From Chinchilla lanigera (Eukaryota > Chordata > Mammalia > Rodentia > Chinchillidae), in contig NW_004955473.1 in assembly GCF_000276665.1 (NCBI RefSeq), positions 7,850,716-7,914,715 on the forward strand: a stretch of DNA of 64,000 nt. The letters are read 5' to 3'. The translations under genes and the position numbers were made by a program. Every line of letters starts with the position of its first letter. The stretch's first letter is position 1. Of the stretch, positions 49,656 through 60,776 are shown in pieces. The notes below the pieces were generated by a model. The model saw only the letters and a list, made by a program, of their open reading frames with translations. It ran no database searches and was not told where the DNA came from.

Positions 49656-49800
49656 GATTTAAATTTTTTAACTTTTTTTTTTTTTTTTATTTTTTTTTGG
49701 TTTTTCTCCGGTACCGGGAACCAAACTCTCGACCTTGCGCTTGCCAGGCAGGCGCTTTTGCCGCTGAGCTAAATCCCCAGCCCCGATTTAAATTTTTTAA
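49656..49800 (-). mobile_element. ID SINE, antisense, perfect 16-bp target duplication
   Basis: Poly(T), ggtttttctccggtaccggg and a nearly perfect reversed body ending ctaaatccccagcccc. gatttaaattttttaa flanks at 49,656-49,671 and 49,785-49,800. Confidence 0.97.
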
Positions 49801-49967
49801 ATAAAAGATATTAAATGTTAGATTCCAAAAAGTACTTTCTCAAGTTAGGATCAGAAAAAATGCATTTTATGAAATGTTGGAGAATATATAGACATAATGT
49901 TAAGTAAGAAGTTCTAGTATTAACATAGCTTCTGAATACATATGTGTTTTTGATTAAGTCATTAGGG

Positions 49968-50108
49968 GTTTTTTTTTGTTTTGTTTTGGTTGGTTGGTTC
50001 GTTTCCTTGAGACCATGTCTTGCTACGTAGTTCAGACTGGCTTCAAACTCAGCAGTCTCAGCCTCCCAAGTGTTTGGATTACAGGCCTGAGTTATCTACC
50101 CTGGCTCT
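49968..50108 (-). mobile_element. B1 SINE, antisense
   Basis: ttgagaccatgtcttgctac, gtagttcagactggcttcaa, tctcagcctcccaagtgttt and ggattacaggcctgagttat. Confidence 0.88.
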
Positions 50109-50159
50109 CATTAGTATCTTTCTGTCTTACTTTTCTTCCTGCAAAATAATATTTGGGTA

Positions 50160-50524
50160 TTGTTATGGTTTATGTCTGTGTGTCCCCTCCAAAGCCTCAT
50201 GCGACCATGGGGCAGGCTATTAGAGTTGAATGATTGTGGGTGTGAGAGCTACACCCGCCCTGGGGTGGATAGTTTGTATATGTAAGGGAGAGGAAAAGAG
50301 TGCTTGAGGACATTCCTCCCCCATTCCGCCCTGGTATGTGCTTGCTGCTTTTGCTGTGGTCTGCCACCATGAGCTGCAGCCCTCTGCAAAGTGCCACTCT
50401 GCCTTATAATCTGCCAAGTACGGAATGAAACTTCAATGAACTGTAAGCGAAATAAACCTTTCCTTCCTTAATTTTGGGCATCAGGAATTTTGTCCCAGCA
50501 CCGAGAAAAAAGTAACCAAGACAG
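50160..50524 (+). mobile_element. MaLR solo LTR, well preserved
   Basis: Runs tgttatggtttatgtctgtg to agtaaccaagacag. Includes ccaaagcctcatgcgaccat, tttgctgtggtctgccacca, atgaactgtaagcgaaataa (polyadenylation region) and tcaggaattttgtcccagca. About 360 bases, one of the less diverged LTRs here. Overlapping ORFs are incidental. Confidence 0.8.
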
Positions 50525-50589
50525 GTATAGAAGAGCCTGAACATGATCAGAAGTGAAACTAAAAGCACAGGACTAAATCTTTTCACATT

Positions 50590-50717
50590 AAGAATTCTAA
50601 GATTGGGGCTGAGGATTTAGCTCAGCAGCACAGCGCCTGCCTGGAAAGAGCAAGGTCATGAGTTCAATTCCCAGTACTGCAAAAAAAAACAAAGGAAAAA
50701 AAAAAAAAGAATTGTAA
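50590..50717 (+). mobile_element. ID SINE
   Basis: ggggctgaggatttagctca, gcgcctgcctggaaagagca, gagttcaattcccagtactg and an A-rich tail. Target duplication aagaattctaa / aagaattgtaa. Confidence 0.9.
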
Positions 50718-50747
50718 CATTATATTTCCACATCTGCTACAAAATTT

Positions 50748-51070
50748 GTTGTGGTTTAAATGATGAATATCCCTTAATACTGTTTGTATTAAAGGCTTGG
50801 TCCATAAAGTGGCAGAATTGGGAAGAAGTAGAGCCTGTGGCAGGACTTTGTGCCATACTTTGAAAGTGAATTGTAGGTCCCCAGCCCATTTCTCTTTCTT
50901 TCATTTTATGGCCAAGAAGTGATTTTGCCGTGTCATATGCTCCTACTATGATGTGCTGCAATGTCACAAGCCGAATTCAACAGGGTCAGCTGAATACAGA
51001 CTGGAACTTCCAAATGTGGGGGTCAAAGTATACTCCTTTTTTGTATAAGTTAGTATCTCAGATAATTTGT
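50748..51070 (+). mobile_element. MaLR-type LTR, diverged
   Basis: ttgtggtttaaatgatgaat, gtattaaaggcttggtccat, ttgggaagaagtagagcctg, ttatggccaagaagtgattt and tatctcagataatttgttat. Lies 30 bases past the ID. Confidence 0.55.
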
Positions 51071-51074
51071 TATG

Positions 51075-52084
51075 TTCATGAAATCTGACTAGCAGAAATA
51101 TACATCCACGCTCACTTTATTTCTAGAAAATTTTCTATGAATGATTTCAAACTACAGTATCATATTATTTCTCTGTAAAATGCAAAGTTTGAAATACAGC
51201 AGACAGACTTAATGTAATGGTTGAATGTGTAATTTCTGGAAGTGATAATCACATCCTACTCAAAAGAGTTTGGAAAATAAGGACTGACCACTTCTGACAA
51301 GTTTTAGACTCATGACAAAATTCACTTAACCATTGCTAAACAAGGAACATTAGATTTTTCAGAAAATGGACAGTTTTTAAGGATAAATGGTAAATATAAT
51401 GCTAGTAGGATTCCCATCATTGAATTTTTCATCTTGGAAAACTACTGAATTATGTGGTTTTGTAGCATTTTTCAGGAACTATTATTTTTAGATTGTCAAG
51501 ATTTGGGCAGATTTTCTAATGTGATCCCACCGCAGCCACAGCTGAATAGATGATGAATGACTATCTGATGTAAACTTCACAAACCATTCACTTTTCTCTG
51601 GAAATTGTGACTTCAAATGAAAGAAATGATATAAAGTTGTATTTAAATTTGTTTTTCTCCAAGATGTAAACACTGTTATATGAAATGGTGAGGCAAAGAA
51701 TATTTTCTTCAGAAAGGGTAAAATAATACCTATAAATCAGAATCACTTATACCAGGATGAAAATGAAAGCCTCTAAGCATCCTTAGTTCCTTTGCTTTCT
51801 GAGTTCCTTCCTGGGTTTCTTGAGAAATTCTACTGATTTATAATAATGTATTGTATTTTTTTTCTTGCTTCAGGCAATTCAAGTTTACCACCTTCAGCGA
51901 AAGAGTCCCAATCTATGTAAAATTTTATAAGAATATCTGAGAATTTTTCTTGAACTCTTAGAGTCACACAAGTCATATGTCACAAAAATATTGAGGATTA
52001 AAGGTACCATGTATTTTACTGAGCTTTAGAAAGATATATTTCAATATTGGTGGTCATGTGAGCATCGAGATTTCTTAAGTGACT
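51075..52084. other. No recognised feature
   Basis: AT-rich, with no repeat body, ORF or RNA fold that I can support. Confidence 0.5.
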
Positions 52085-52925
52085 GTGAATGACATAAGGT
52101 TTTTAAAATTCAGAACTTATATTCATTCATCTAGCAATAATGCTTTTGGGAATCTATTATAAGGAAACCATCATGGCTTGTGTTTAGTTGTCTTCACCAA
52201 AGCCCCATGTGGTCATAGGCGGGGCTTTATCAGAGGTGATGGGATGTAGAGTGTGTGAAGTTTAAAATGATTCAAGATGTAATGGTAGGACCAAGGGCAC
52301 AAGGATTAAGGGTGTGAGTGCTACTGTCCCTAAGCAGCCTGAATAAAATATAAGTTATAAGAGATAGAAACAGCTGTGGTTGACCTTTCGTGCTGTGCTA
52401 CCTTCTACCTGACAGGAACTTTTTCTGCTCTATGACCCCTGTCTGTCATGGTATACCACCTTGGAACCAGCTGATTATAGTCTGAAAACTCTCCAAACTG
52501 TGAGCTAAATAAACTTTTCCTTGTTTAACTTTGAATGTCGGGTATTTTGTCTCAGCAACAAGAGAAGTATCTAAGACAGAATGTAATCCAAAATGCAGAA
52601 AAGACTTTATGTTAACACAAACATCACTTATAGCAGCAAAATTAGAAATAATCTATATGGACAGTGATTTGAATCATGATTGACTTTATTTAATATAATT
52701 TTTTAACAATAAAACTTTATATAATATTTTAACAAAATTATGTGATATAATTTTCTGTGAAATAATTTTCTGATATAATTTTAGTAAAATTAGAGTAAAG
52801 AGGGTGGAGCAGAGGAGAGAAAGTAAAAAGGATCAAGATACAATATGTACCAATTTCCCACAATGAATGTATTTAATGTGTATTGTAAGAATACATTAAC
52901 AAAATTTTAAAGAACTAGAAGATTT
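52085..52925 (+). mobile_element. Old L1 3' end, sense, split by a MaLR LTR
   Basis: tctagcaataatgcttttgg and gaatctattataaggaaacc lead into the LTR, and the L1 resumes with tgtaatccaaaatgcagaaa, cacttatagcagcaaaatta and a 3' UTR (gggtggagcagaggagagaa, gtaccaatttcccacaatga). Confidence 0.65.
52172..52578 (+). mobile_element. MaLR solo LTR nested in L1
   Basis: atggcttgtgtttagttgtc, ccccatgtggtcataggcgg, gctgattatagtctgaaaac, aactgtgagctaaataaact, gaatgtcgggtattttgtct and a terminal taagaca. Confidence 0.75.
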
Positions 52926-53179
52926 TATATGGTTTACTTTATTATGTGCAGATAATTTTGGTAATATTGTACAGTATCAAAGTTCCATGATATTTTACAT
53001 GGGTATTCCTTGAAGTTCTCATGTAAAAATGGTCTTTTTATTTAATTATGATTTGTGTTCGTATTATGGTTTAGGGGTTATTTTTGCAAAGGAGAACAAT
53101 ACATAGAGGACACATATTTTATCAGATTATTTAGAATAGTCACCCAAAAAATGATATACAATAGAGTGCAGGAAATCTG

Positions 53180-53433
53180 CCTACACACTAACACCAAGGA
53201 AAGCAGCCGAGGGCCAGGATCCGATGGAAATGTCCTGCATGAGTCCAGCTGAAGACCTAGAGCTCAAAACAGTGCCTCCCACGAATCTACCTGGAGATCC
53301 AGAGCCCACGACATATCTCATACAGGCCTGTTTCATGGATCTGCTCTGGCAAGCCCCAAAGGTCAGTGGTGGAATCTAGGAAGTCTGTGCCAGCGGATGA
53401 AGGATCTGTGCCAGCAGGCTGAGGGGTCTACAC
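53180..53433. other. GC-richer stretch before the 177-bp repeats
   Basis: Includes a 20-base near-tandem (tctgtgccagcggatgaagg / tctgtgccagcaggctgagg) at 53,378-53,428. No recognised gene. Confidence 0.5.
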
Positions 53434-53790
53434 TGGAGCCAGGAAGAGATGTGCAAATTAAGAGCTAGAGATCCCCTGAAAATTACCACAGCCGTCCTCA
53501 GCAACAGCGAGGTCCCAAGCTCTTCCAATGGTGAAGACAGCTGAGTTCCCATCAGGAAAGCTGACGCAGCAAGCTTCTCCAGGAGACCAGCCACGCACCA
53601 TCTTCCCCTCCAGAGCCAGAAAGTGATGCTCAAGGTGAGGACCAGAGCTCCCCCAAAGTGAACCGAAGCTATTTTTAGTGCCAACAAGGTCCCGAGCTCC
53701 TCTAAGGATGAAAACAGCCAGGTTTACCAGGAAAGCCAGCATGACAAGCTCCTCCATTTCAGCCTTACATCTTCTACCAGATCCCAACAG
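53434..53790. repeat. 177-bp tandem duplication, GC-rich
   Basis: Copy 1 about 53,434-53,610, copy 2 about 53,611-53,787. Matching anchors 177 bases apart are gagccaggaaga / gagccagaaagt, aggtcccaagctc / aggtcccgagctc, gaagacagct / gaaaacagcc, and gcaagcttctcca / acaagctcctcca. 177 is 59 codons, so minus-strand frames 53,376-53,687 and 53,458-53,787 repeat in phase. I do not recognise the translated repeat; it may be a duplicated ERV, exon or satellite piece. It has no start context or flanking gene. Confidence 0.7.
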
Positions 53791-53794
53791 CCTT

Positions 53795-54870
53795 TCTCCA
53801 CTCCCAACAGCCTAACTTCTTCTCCAGTTCTGCCCCTTATGCTAGTGGTAATTGTCCTCAGGTGATCCTTCCACACCCAGCACCACCCTTACTCAGTTCA
53901 GCTGGGGGTTATAAACTGACCACCAGTTTTCAATCCACTACAGTTGGTTAGCAATCCTTTCTCTAGTTCTTTGTTCATTCTCATAACTCAATATTTGCAT
54001 CCTTTTCAGACTATGATTAACCTTATTGCCTCTATGAAAGAAAGTGAAATGCTTCGGCAGCTTTTAAAAGTGCATCACTGTACAGTATTTGAAAAGGAAT
54101 TAGTTTTCATTTTGCCAAAAGTATTGTAACTTCACAAAATTTAGAAAAATTGTGAGCCCGTGAGAAGATGATATTCACTGTAGATGTTCTATATCTTCAT
54201 TACAGTTAAGAAAGACTATCCTATAGATATCTGGCTAGTCACGTTAAAGAGGAACATATATTCCTTTTGTTTCATTCTATTTCTTCTTAAAATGCCATTT
54301 TGTCTGCTAATGTATAAATTTCCTATTTCATAATACGTATATTTTTATCATGTACATTCTCTCTTGGTAATGTTTAATGGCTTAATATATACTCTATGAA
54401 ATGGAACATATCAACTTTTTCAAAACATACATTTTAGTTTTAAAGCTGAGTAATTTCCTGAGTAGGTCCTCTTTCCTAGTCCACTGCATTTGCAATTTTA
54501 ATGCCTCAGCCATACCTAATCTCAATTTCTTCATATATATTTGAATCAATTTAATATATTCAAAAAGTCAAAAAGGGTTAAACCTATTGCAGAATTTAAG
54601 TTATAATTGTATTCTATGTAATTCAGAAACAAAATAAAGTAACAAATGTGATCAACGTCTGACTCATACTTTGTATTACTATATAATAATTAGAAATTAT
54701 TTCCCATAAAATCATAGAGTGGTTAAAAAAAAAAGCTTAGCATCTCTGATACTTCAAATGGAGACCCTTGAAAATAAAAACTTGGAGAAAAATAAAGAGA
54801 GAGAAATAGACCACCAAGAACCAGGAATGATATGACAGAAAAATTAAATTGTACAGAGAAGCTGAATAGC
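53795..54870. other. No recognised feature
   Basis: GC falls from 53,950 onward; AT-rich non-coding sequence. Confidence 0.5.
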
Positions 54871-55375
54871 CAGCACACAAAATAGATAAGGGACAATCTG
54901 CACTTTCTCCCTGGTTCCTGGCTGTGGCTCCTAAGAAAGGGAGACCAAATCTACAGGAACAAAGTGAAAGGTGGGGACCTCAAAGCATTCCAGGCAAAAT
55001 GGCAGTGGTGGAACAGACTGATAGGGCTTGTAAACTGCAGGCAAAGTGCAGGATCCTGTTCCCATGAGACTCCATTGACAGGCCAAGCCTGGTGAGGGAC
55101 CGCAGTCCAAACATACACCATACTCCCTGGACTGTTCAGAGTGCATTCTAGGGATGAGTTCATTATTTCAACCCAGGACTCAGAACAGCTGGGGACAACT
55201 TTAAAGTTCCCAGTGTTACCTCCCTAGAGTAACTGGGTGAGAGACAGCCATGGGAGACAGCTGTTTTCAGGGAGCTGCATTCCAGCTGGCAGGAGAGCCA
55301 CTGAGGGGTTTACATGGAAGAAAACTGGGCTCATACATAGGCAAAGCCCAAGGTCAGCCTGAATTGCTCTACATT
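54870..55375. other. GC-richer block, possible L1 5' UTR or LTR
   Basis: ggctgtggctcctaagaaag, ggcaaaatggcagtggtgga, cctggtgagggaccgcagtc, tgagagacagccatgggaga and ggcaggagagccactgaggg resemble the tone of a rodent L1 5' UTR, but I could not confirm the family. Two overlapping minus-strand frames are not recognised proteins. Confidence 0.35.
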
Positions 55376-55384
55376 TTTGTTTTG

Positions 55385-55740
55385 CTTTTTTTCCATAAAA
55401 AAACCTGTTAATTAGTAGACATGACTGCTAAAACCAGTGTCACATGTGCATAAATATCAAGTACAAATACTACATTTAAAAACATTTTAAAGTGCAAACT
55501 TAAGATGCTTCCTCTTTGTGGGACGTGGGATTCCCGCTGGCTTGGCCTGTGGTGCTTTAGGGCCCATGTGGCAGACATCATCCTAATCCTGTTGCCAGCT
55601 GGTGCCACCATTTGGCATGGATCTAGGCACTGACTGCCTTCTTTATCTATCGGTGTGATCAGGGACACATCTTGAATTGGAAATTGCCCCAAAATTGTGC
55701 ATCCTGGCATAAAACCACATGCTTGAAATCACAGAGAATT
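55385..55740 (-). pseudogene. Possible processed-pseudogene fragment, unidentified
   Basis: The minus-strand frame 55,408-55,710 begins with a protein-like PGCTILGQFPIQDVSLITP and continues through PSQRESHVPQRGSIL before becoming UTR-like. The T-rich run on the plus strand at 55,376-55,392 would be the 3' A-rich end. I do not recognise the parent gene, and it may equally be an LTR. Confidence 0.3.
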
Positions 55741-56190
55741 TTTTAAAAATTTTATTTGTTTTATGATTTTTTTCTTTTTAGTTATGCTTTTGATTTTCAG
55801 TTTTTGGGTGTTTTTGTCTTTCTTGGTTTTGCTTTTATATTTTGTCAGTGTGTGCACTGTTTTCCAGTGATATTTTTGCTTTATTTTGCTTTAATTCATT
55901 CTACTTTCCTTTCCTTCTTTCTTCTTCATCAATTTGTTGGTGCTTGGGATATTTCCCTTTATCCTTTTTTTTTTTTCTTATGTCTTCTTACTTCTTTTTA
56001 TCTTCTTCTCCCTTATAATTTCTGCTTTTATTTTCTGTCATTTTTAATTTTTATATAATTTGGCTCGTATCTCTCTTTTTTTTATCCTCTGTTTCTCATC
56101 AGCTTATTTTTTTCTGCCTTCTACCAAATTCCATAAAGATCTTTCTACTAATAATAGGATCCTGTGTACCTCTTCTCTTCCATCCTTCCC
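55741..56190. repeat. T-rich low-complexity tract
   Basis: Pyrimidine-biased, mostly TTTT/TTTC/TTCT; the frames through it (100 and 73 residues, Phe/Leu-rich) come from composition alone. Confidence 0.7.
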
Positions 56191-56194
56191 ATTT

Positions 56195-56346
56195 GTTTTT
56201 GTCTTTTTGAGACACGGTCTCACTATCCAGTTTAGGCTGCCCTTGAACTCAGTATGTAGTCCAGGCTGGTCTCAAGCTTGAAATGTTCCTCCTGCCCCAG
56301 CCTCCCGAGTGCTGGAAGTACAGGTCTGTGCCACCATGCCCAGCTT
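56195..56346 (-). mobile_element. B1 SINE, antisense
   Basis: tttgagacacggtctcacta, ggctgcccttgaactcagta, gtagtccaggctggtctcaa, cctcccgagtgctggaagta and tgtgccaccatgcccagc: a well-kept reversed B1. Confidence 0.93.
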
Positions 56347-56349
56347 CTC

Positions 56350-57360
56350 CTTCTCATACATATAATTTAATGTTTCAAAATTGTTCTCTTGCATTCTTCA
56401 GTTCCGAATCCATACATCTTTATTAGTATAACGATAAAGTTTTGTTAGTCTTTTGATCGTTGGTGGATTCTGTAAAACTATGGTTGAATAGCTTTCTACC
56501 ATTAGCAGAGATATAGCTGATTAGTATTTAGTGTATTTATTACACATTACTGTAAGTCAATACCTGAATTGCCTTAATGTTTACATCATAATTGTGTGTT
56601 TCTTCTCTAGGGTTAAAGTTGGTCCCTAATTGGTTCTTATGTTAATATCCTATTTATTTTGAGTGATGCTACTGTAGATGATTTGCTTTATATTATAAGA
56701 TCCTATAGCTATTGTTGTTTCTCTGTAAGTCAATAATCAAATTACTTTTGTAACATTAACATTACTAGAGCACATTCCCAGAGAACTTATCATTGGAGTA
56801 AGTAGCCTACATCCTCTTCTCTCAAATTAACCAAAGTACATAAATTTTAAGGCAAAGACTGAGCCGTGTACTAGTTTTTGCTCCAAAAGGTGCAATAGGG
56901 CTTAGTTTTATGGGATGCCCTTTCCTTCTTATATAAAAATCTACATTTATTTATGGACAAAGCTGTACATTTATTCAAATGCAGTCATGTCATCTTCTGG
57001 TGGAAGATCGTCAAAACTCTCCAAACCCCAAATTCCAAATTGAATTTCTCGTGACTCCATTTCCCATGGAAACATTGGCCGCAATGCTATACATTGAGCA
57101 ATACAGCTCTCCTTAAATGAGCACGGCTTGTTCATGCAGCCTGCTCATAGTACATAGGCAAAACAGCTGTCAGTGATTTTATTTCATGAATTTTTACCCA
57201 AGTCCCAACCACTTGCAGGTGAATTTCCACAAAGTTTCCATTAAATCGTGTTAACTGAAGACTTGTGAGACAGGAGCAGCAATGAAAATGATGACAGTTA
57301 AGATGAAGGTCCACACAAAAGTGATAAAAAACTGCAGGCTGCAACATTCAGATCATATTT
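56350..57360. other. Apparently unique non-coding DNA
   Basis: 56,960-57,350 is less AT-rich and shows no repeat signature (for example tctcgtgactccatttccca). It runs into the hairpin cluster. No ORF of note. Confidence 0.45.
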
Positions 57361-57443
57361 CTTCACTTCACATGAAGTGCGCTAAGTACAATACCTGACG
57401 TATTGTACTTAGCGCATTATGAATGCTATTATGAGCATTCATA
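57361..57443. other. Cluster of three hairpins with a 17-bp perfect stem
   Basis: Main stem: tgcgctaagtacaatac (57,378-57,394), loop ctgac, and its exact reverse complement at 57,400-57,416. A second perfect 9-bp stem follows (atgaatgct, loop attatg, agcattcat; 57,419-57,442), and a short cacttca/tgaagtg stem precedes it (57,364-57,379). Could be the end of a DNA transposon or a structured RNA; not recognised. Confidence 0.7.
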
Positions 57444-57895
57444 TTAGACACAGCCATGTCCACTCATTGTCAAGTGTGCATGTTATTTGTGTATTGTGTC
57501 TGCACTCTTATTGGTCATTTGGAAATAAGTTTTGAGTTAATTTGTTTACATAGGTGGTTATCGCTGTCCAAAGGGACCCACTTTGATATTTACCAATACT
57601 TAATTATAATCTATATTATCATTTATTTTAAATACTCATGTTGATATTATTATGTATTTATATTCAGTTAAATATTAATATTATTATAGAATTCAATATA
57701 TTCATCATATGTAACTTTAGACATGCTAAATGTATTGGTCTGGCTGATGAACTTCATTGGGGCTTTATTTTTTGTGCAAGTCTTATATGTTATGAGCATG
57801 CCAAAAATCATACTAGGGCTTCTTTCCACTTAGTTCTTATTTGGGGGGAAGTGTGGTATACTAAAGACGAGGTTTTTACACAGTAAGTGTCCAAA
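57444..57895. other. No recognised feature
   Basis: AT-rich; frames 57,456-57,644 and 57,638-57,886 carry no recognisable domain. Confidence 0.45.
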
Positions 57896-59685
57896 AACTT
57901 GAACCAAACCAAACAATTAAAAACCGAAACACGAGGAGGGGAAAATGCCTGCCCAAAGTCCAAACTCCCCCCAGAGCCAATCCATGGAGCTCTGTGGGGT
58001 AAAATAGCATAAACCACACATCAAAATTTCTAACAAGGAAGAAAAATGAAGATGAAAAAAATAGGCCAAAGAAGTACTAAAGACGATCATGGAAAATATA
58101 GCCTAATAGGTAGTAAAATTAATAACGAAATGATTCAAAAGCTTTCAGGAGACACTAGTGAAATGCTAGATGATCTGAAGAAAATGAGATGAAACATGAA
58201 TGATCGTTTTATTAAAACATAGAGTCCATGAAAGGTTTTCAATTAAAAATCCGAGATTAAAGATTGTGTTGAAAGTACGGTCAGCCCAAATGAGAAGCAT
58301 GAGGACTGAATTTCAGAATTAGAAAACAATGATATCTTCAAAGACCAATTGCTCAAAGACATCTTAAAAGCAGTAAGAAAACATGAAAATTAGTCCAACA
58401 CCTTCTAGATGATGCAGGAAAGAATAACCTAAGATTAATTAGAATAAGCGAAAATTCAGAAGACAGTGCAAATTGCATTAAAATATGAACAGAAAACTTC
58501 CCAAATACAGGGAAAAGAAATAAGGAGATGGATAAGTGAAATATACAGAATTATAAATGGCCACAATTAGAAGAGAACACCTCTGTACCACATTATACTT
58601 AAAGTAACAGAAGTCCATCGCAGGGACAAAATCTTAAAGGTGTTAAAGAAAAGTAATGAATAATATATAAGGCTAAACCCATTAGACCTACAGCAGACTT
58701 CTCTACACAAATCTCAAAGGCCAGGACGGTTTGAAGTACTTTGCTTCAAGCCCTAAAAGATAACTATTTCTAACACCCATGTGTGTATCCTTTGCTTCAA
58801 ATTTGATGGAGAAATAAGATATTTTCATGATAAGGAGAAGATGAAGAAATTCATGATCACTAAAGTAGAATACACACGTTTCTTAAGGATGTTCTAGAAA
58901 GAGACAATGAAGCCAACAATGCCAATACATTAAAAAGAATTAATATACATGGAGGGATGAGCAGGTGAGCAAAGTGAAAGAAAAATCAGAAAATCAGCAA
59001 AAATAAGATAATGCAATTACAGGAATAAGGCAATATCTCTTACTAATAACTTTTAAAGTGTATAATCTCAATCACTCAATCAAAAGACACATATTAGCAG
59101 CAAGGATAACCCCCCCAATATATGCAGTATAGAAGAAACACATTTAATTTAAAAAGAAACTCACATATTAAAAATCAAGTGAAGGAAAGCAATATTTCAT
59201 GCAGTGGGAACCCAGAAAAAAAAAGAATTATCTATCTTAATTTTTAAAAAGAGGATATCAAATCCAGTCTGATCACAAAAGACAGAGACAGTCACTACAT
59301 ATTGGTTAAGGGAACAATTGAAAATGTAGAGATAAAAATCATAGACATATATATACCAAATACCAGCACATACAACTTAAAAAGACAACACTAATGGACA
59401 TGAGCAATAAGACAAAAACCTATATAATAATAGTGAGAGATCTTAATAACCTACCATGTTCAAATAAATAACCTTCATGTCCTGGAAAAACAAGAACAGT
59501 CCAACCCCAGGCTAGTACATAAAATGAAATAGAGCAGAAATTAATGAAATAGAGATTACAAAAAAAAGAATACAAAGTATCAGTGAAGAGTTTGTTGTTG
59601 TTGAACGATTACACAAAACAGACAAATCTTTAGCCAATTTTACTAAGATAAAGAAAGAAAAGAACCAAACACAAGTAATTATTTT

Positions 59686-59795
59686 TCTGGTTTTTGTTGT
59701 TTTGTTTAATTTTGTTTTTTACTCAAAATCGAACTCAGGACCTTGCATTTGCCAGGCAGGCGCTTATGCCACTGAGCTATATCCCCAGCCCAATA
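59686..59795 (-). mobile_element. ID SINE, antisense, nested in L1
   Basis: T-rich tail, then aaaatcgaactcaggacctt, gcatttgccaggcaggcgct and gagctatatccccagccc. Target duplication not clear. Confidence 0.88.
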
Positions 59796-60191
59796 CATGC
59801 AACTAAAAAAAGGAGAAATTACAAGGAATTCTATCAAAATTCGTTAGATTATCAGTAGCTACTATGATAACCTGTACTATAATAAAACAAAATTTAAAGG
59901 AAATGTACAGATTTCTAGGTACATATGAAATATAAATCTGGACCAAAGTAAATAAATAAATAAAAGTCCTGAATAATCAATGAAATTGAAGAAATAACAC
60001 AGAATTGTCCAGAAAGGCCCAGGTTCTGATGAATTCATTCTCAAATTCCCTGAGAACATTGGAGAAGATCTAATACCAAAACTCCTCAAACTCTTTAATG
60101 AATTTGAAAGTGAACCAGAACTCCCATAGTTATTTCTGGAAGCATTGATTACTCTGATTCAAAAAAGAGAAAAAAAACCTCTGTAATAAAA

Positions 60192-60208
60192 AAGAGAGAG
60201 AGAGAGAA
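60192..60208. repeat. Short (GA)n run
   Basis: Eight GA units inside L1. Confidence 0.9.
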
Positions 60209-60438
60209 CTGCAGGCTAATCTGTATAAGAAACATGGGTACGAAAATTTTCAATAAGATATTGGCAAATAGAATAGAGCAAATCTTCAAAAAGATTATAT
60301 ATCATGACCAGGTAGAATTTATTCCAGGGATCCAAGAATGATTCAATACTTGTAAATCAATTAATATAATACATGACATAAATAGAAGCAAGACAAAAAA
60401 GTCACATGACCATCTCAATAGCTGCACAAAAATATTTG

Positions 60439-60776
60439 AGAAAATCCAACATTTAATAAAAAGTAACAAAAAATCATTAGAAACAATACAGAGCTTCACT
60501 AAACAAGATGGCAGGAATTCAACAATAGTTGTTACATTGCATATTGTTGTCTTCAAATTAGTTGTTCAGATTACCAGCTACATTCTTACATCTGGTAATC
60601 TGAGCAATTTCGCTGATGATAATAATATGTAATATAACAACTATTGTTAATTCCTATCCTCTTGTTTTGAAATACTGTATAGTTTTTATTGTTTTCGTGT
60701 TGTTTTGTTTTTGTCTCCATTGCTGTTATTTTGCTATTGTTTTTTCTCTTTAAAATAAAAAAAGAAAATCCAACAT
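60439..60776 (+). mobile_element. Palindromic insertion (about 310 bp) with 14-bp target duplication
   Basis: agaaaatccaacat flanks the insert at 60,439-60,452 and 60,763-60,776, and the L1 sequence is continuous if the insert is removed. Inside, a left arm of about 95-125 bases (to 60,577) is inversely repeated from 60,592 with a 14-base loop. Best-kept parts are acaatagttgtta / tataacaactattgtt and cagattaccag / ctggtaatctg. The right end is T-rich, then taaaataaaaaaag. Relatives lie at 2,685-2,805 and 34,578-34,700. Unrecognised family. Confidence 0.75.

Noticed and set aside
55756..56058. 100-residue Phe-rich frame suggesting a membrane protein
   Set aside because: It lies in a T-rich low-complexity tract; TTT/TTC codons alone produce Phe/Leu runs.
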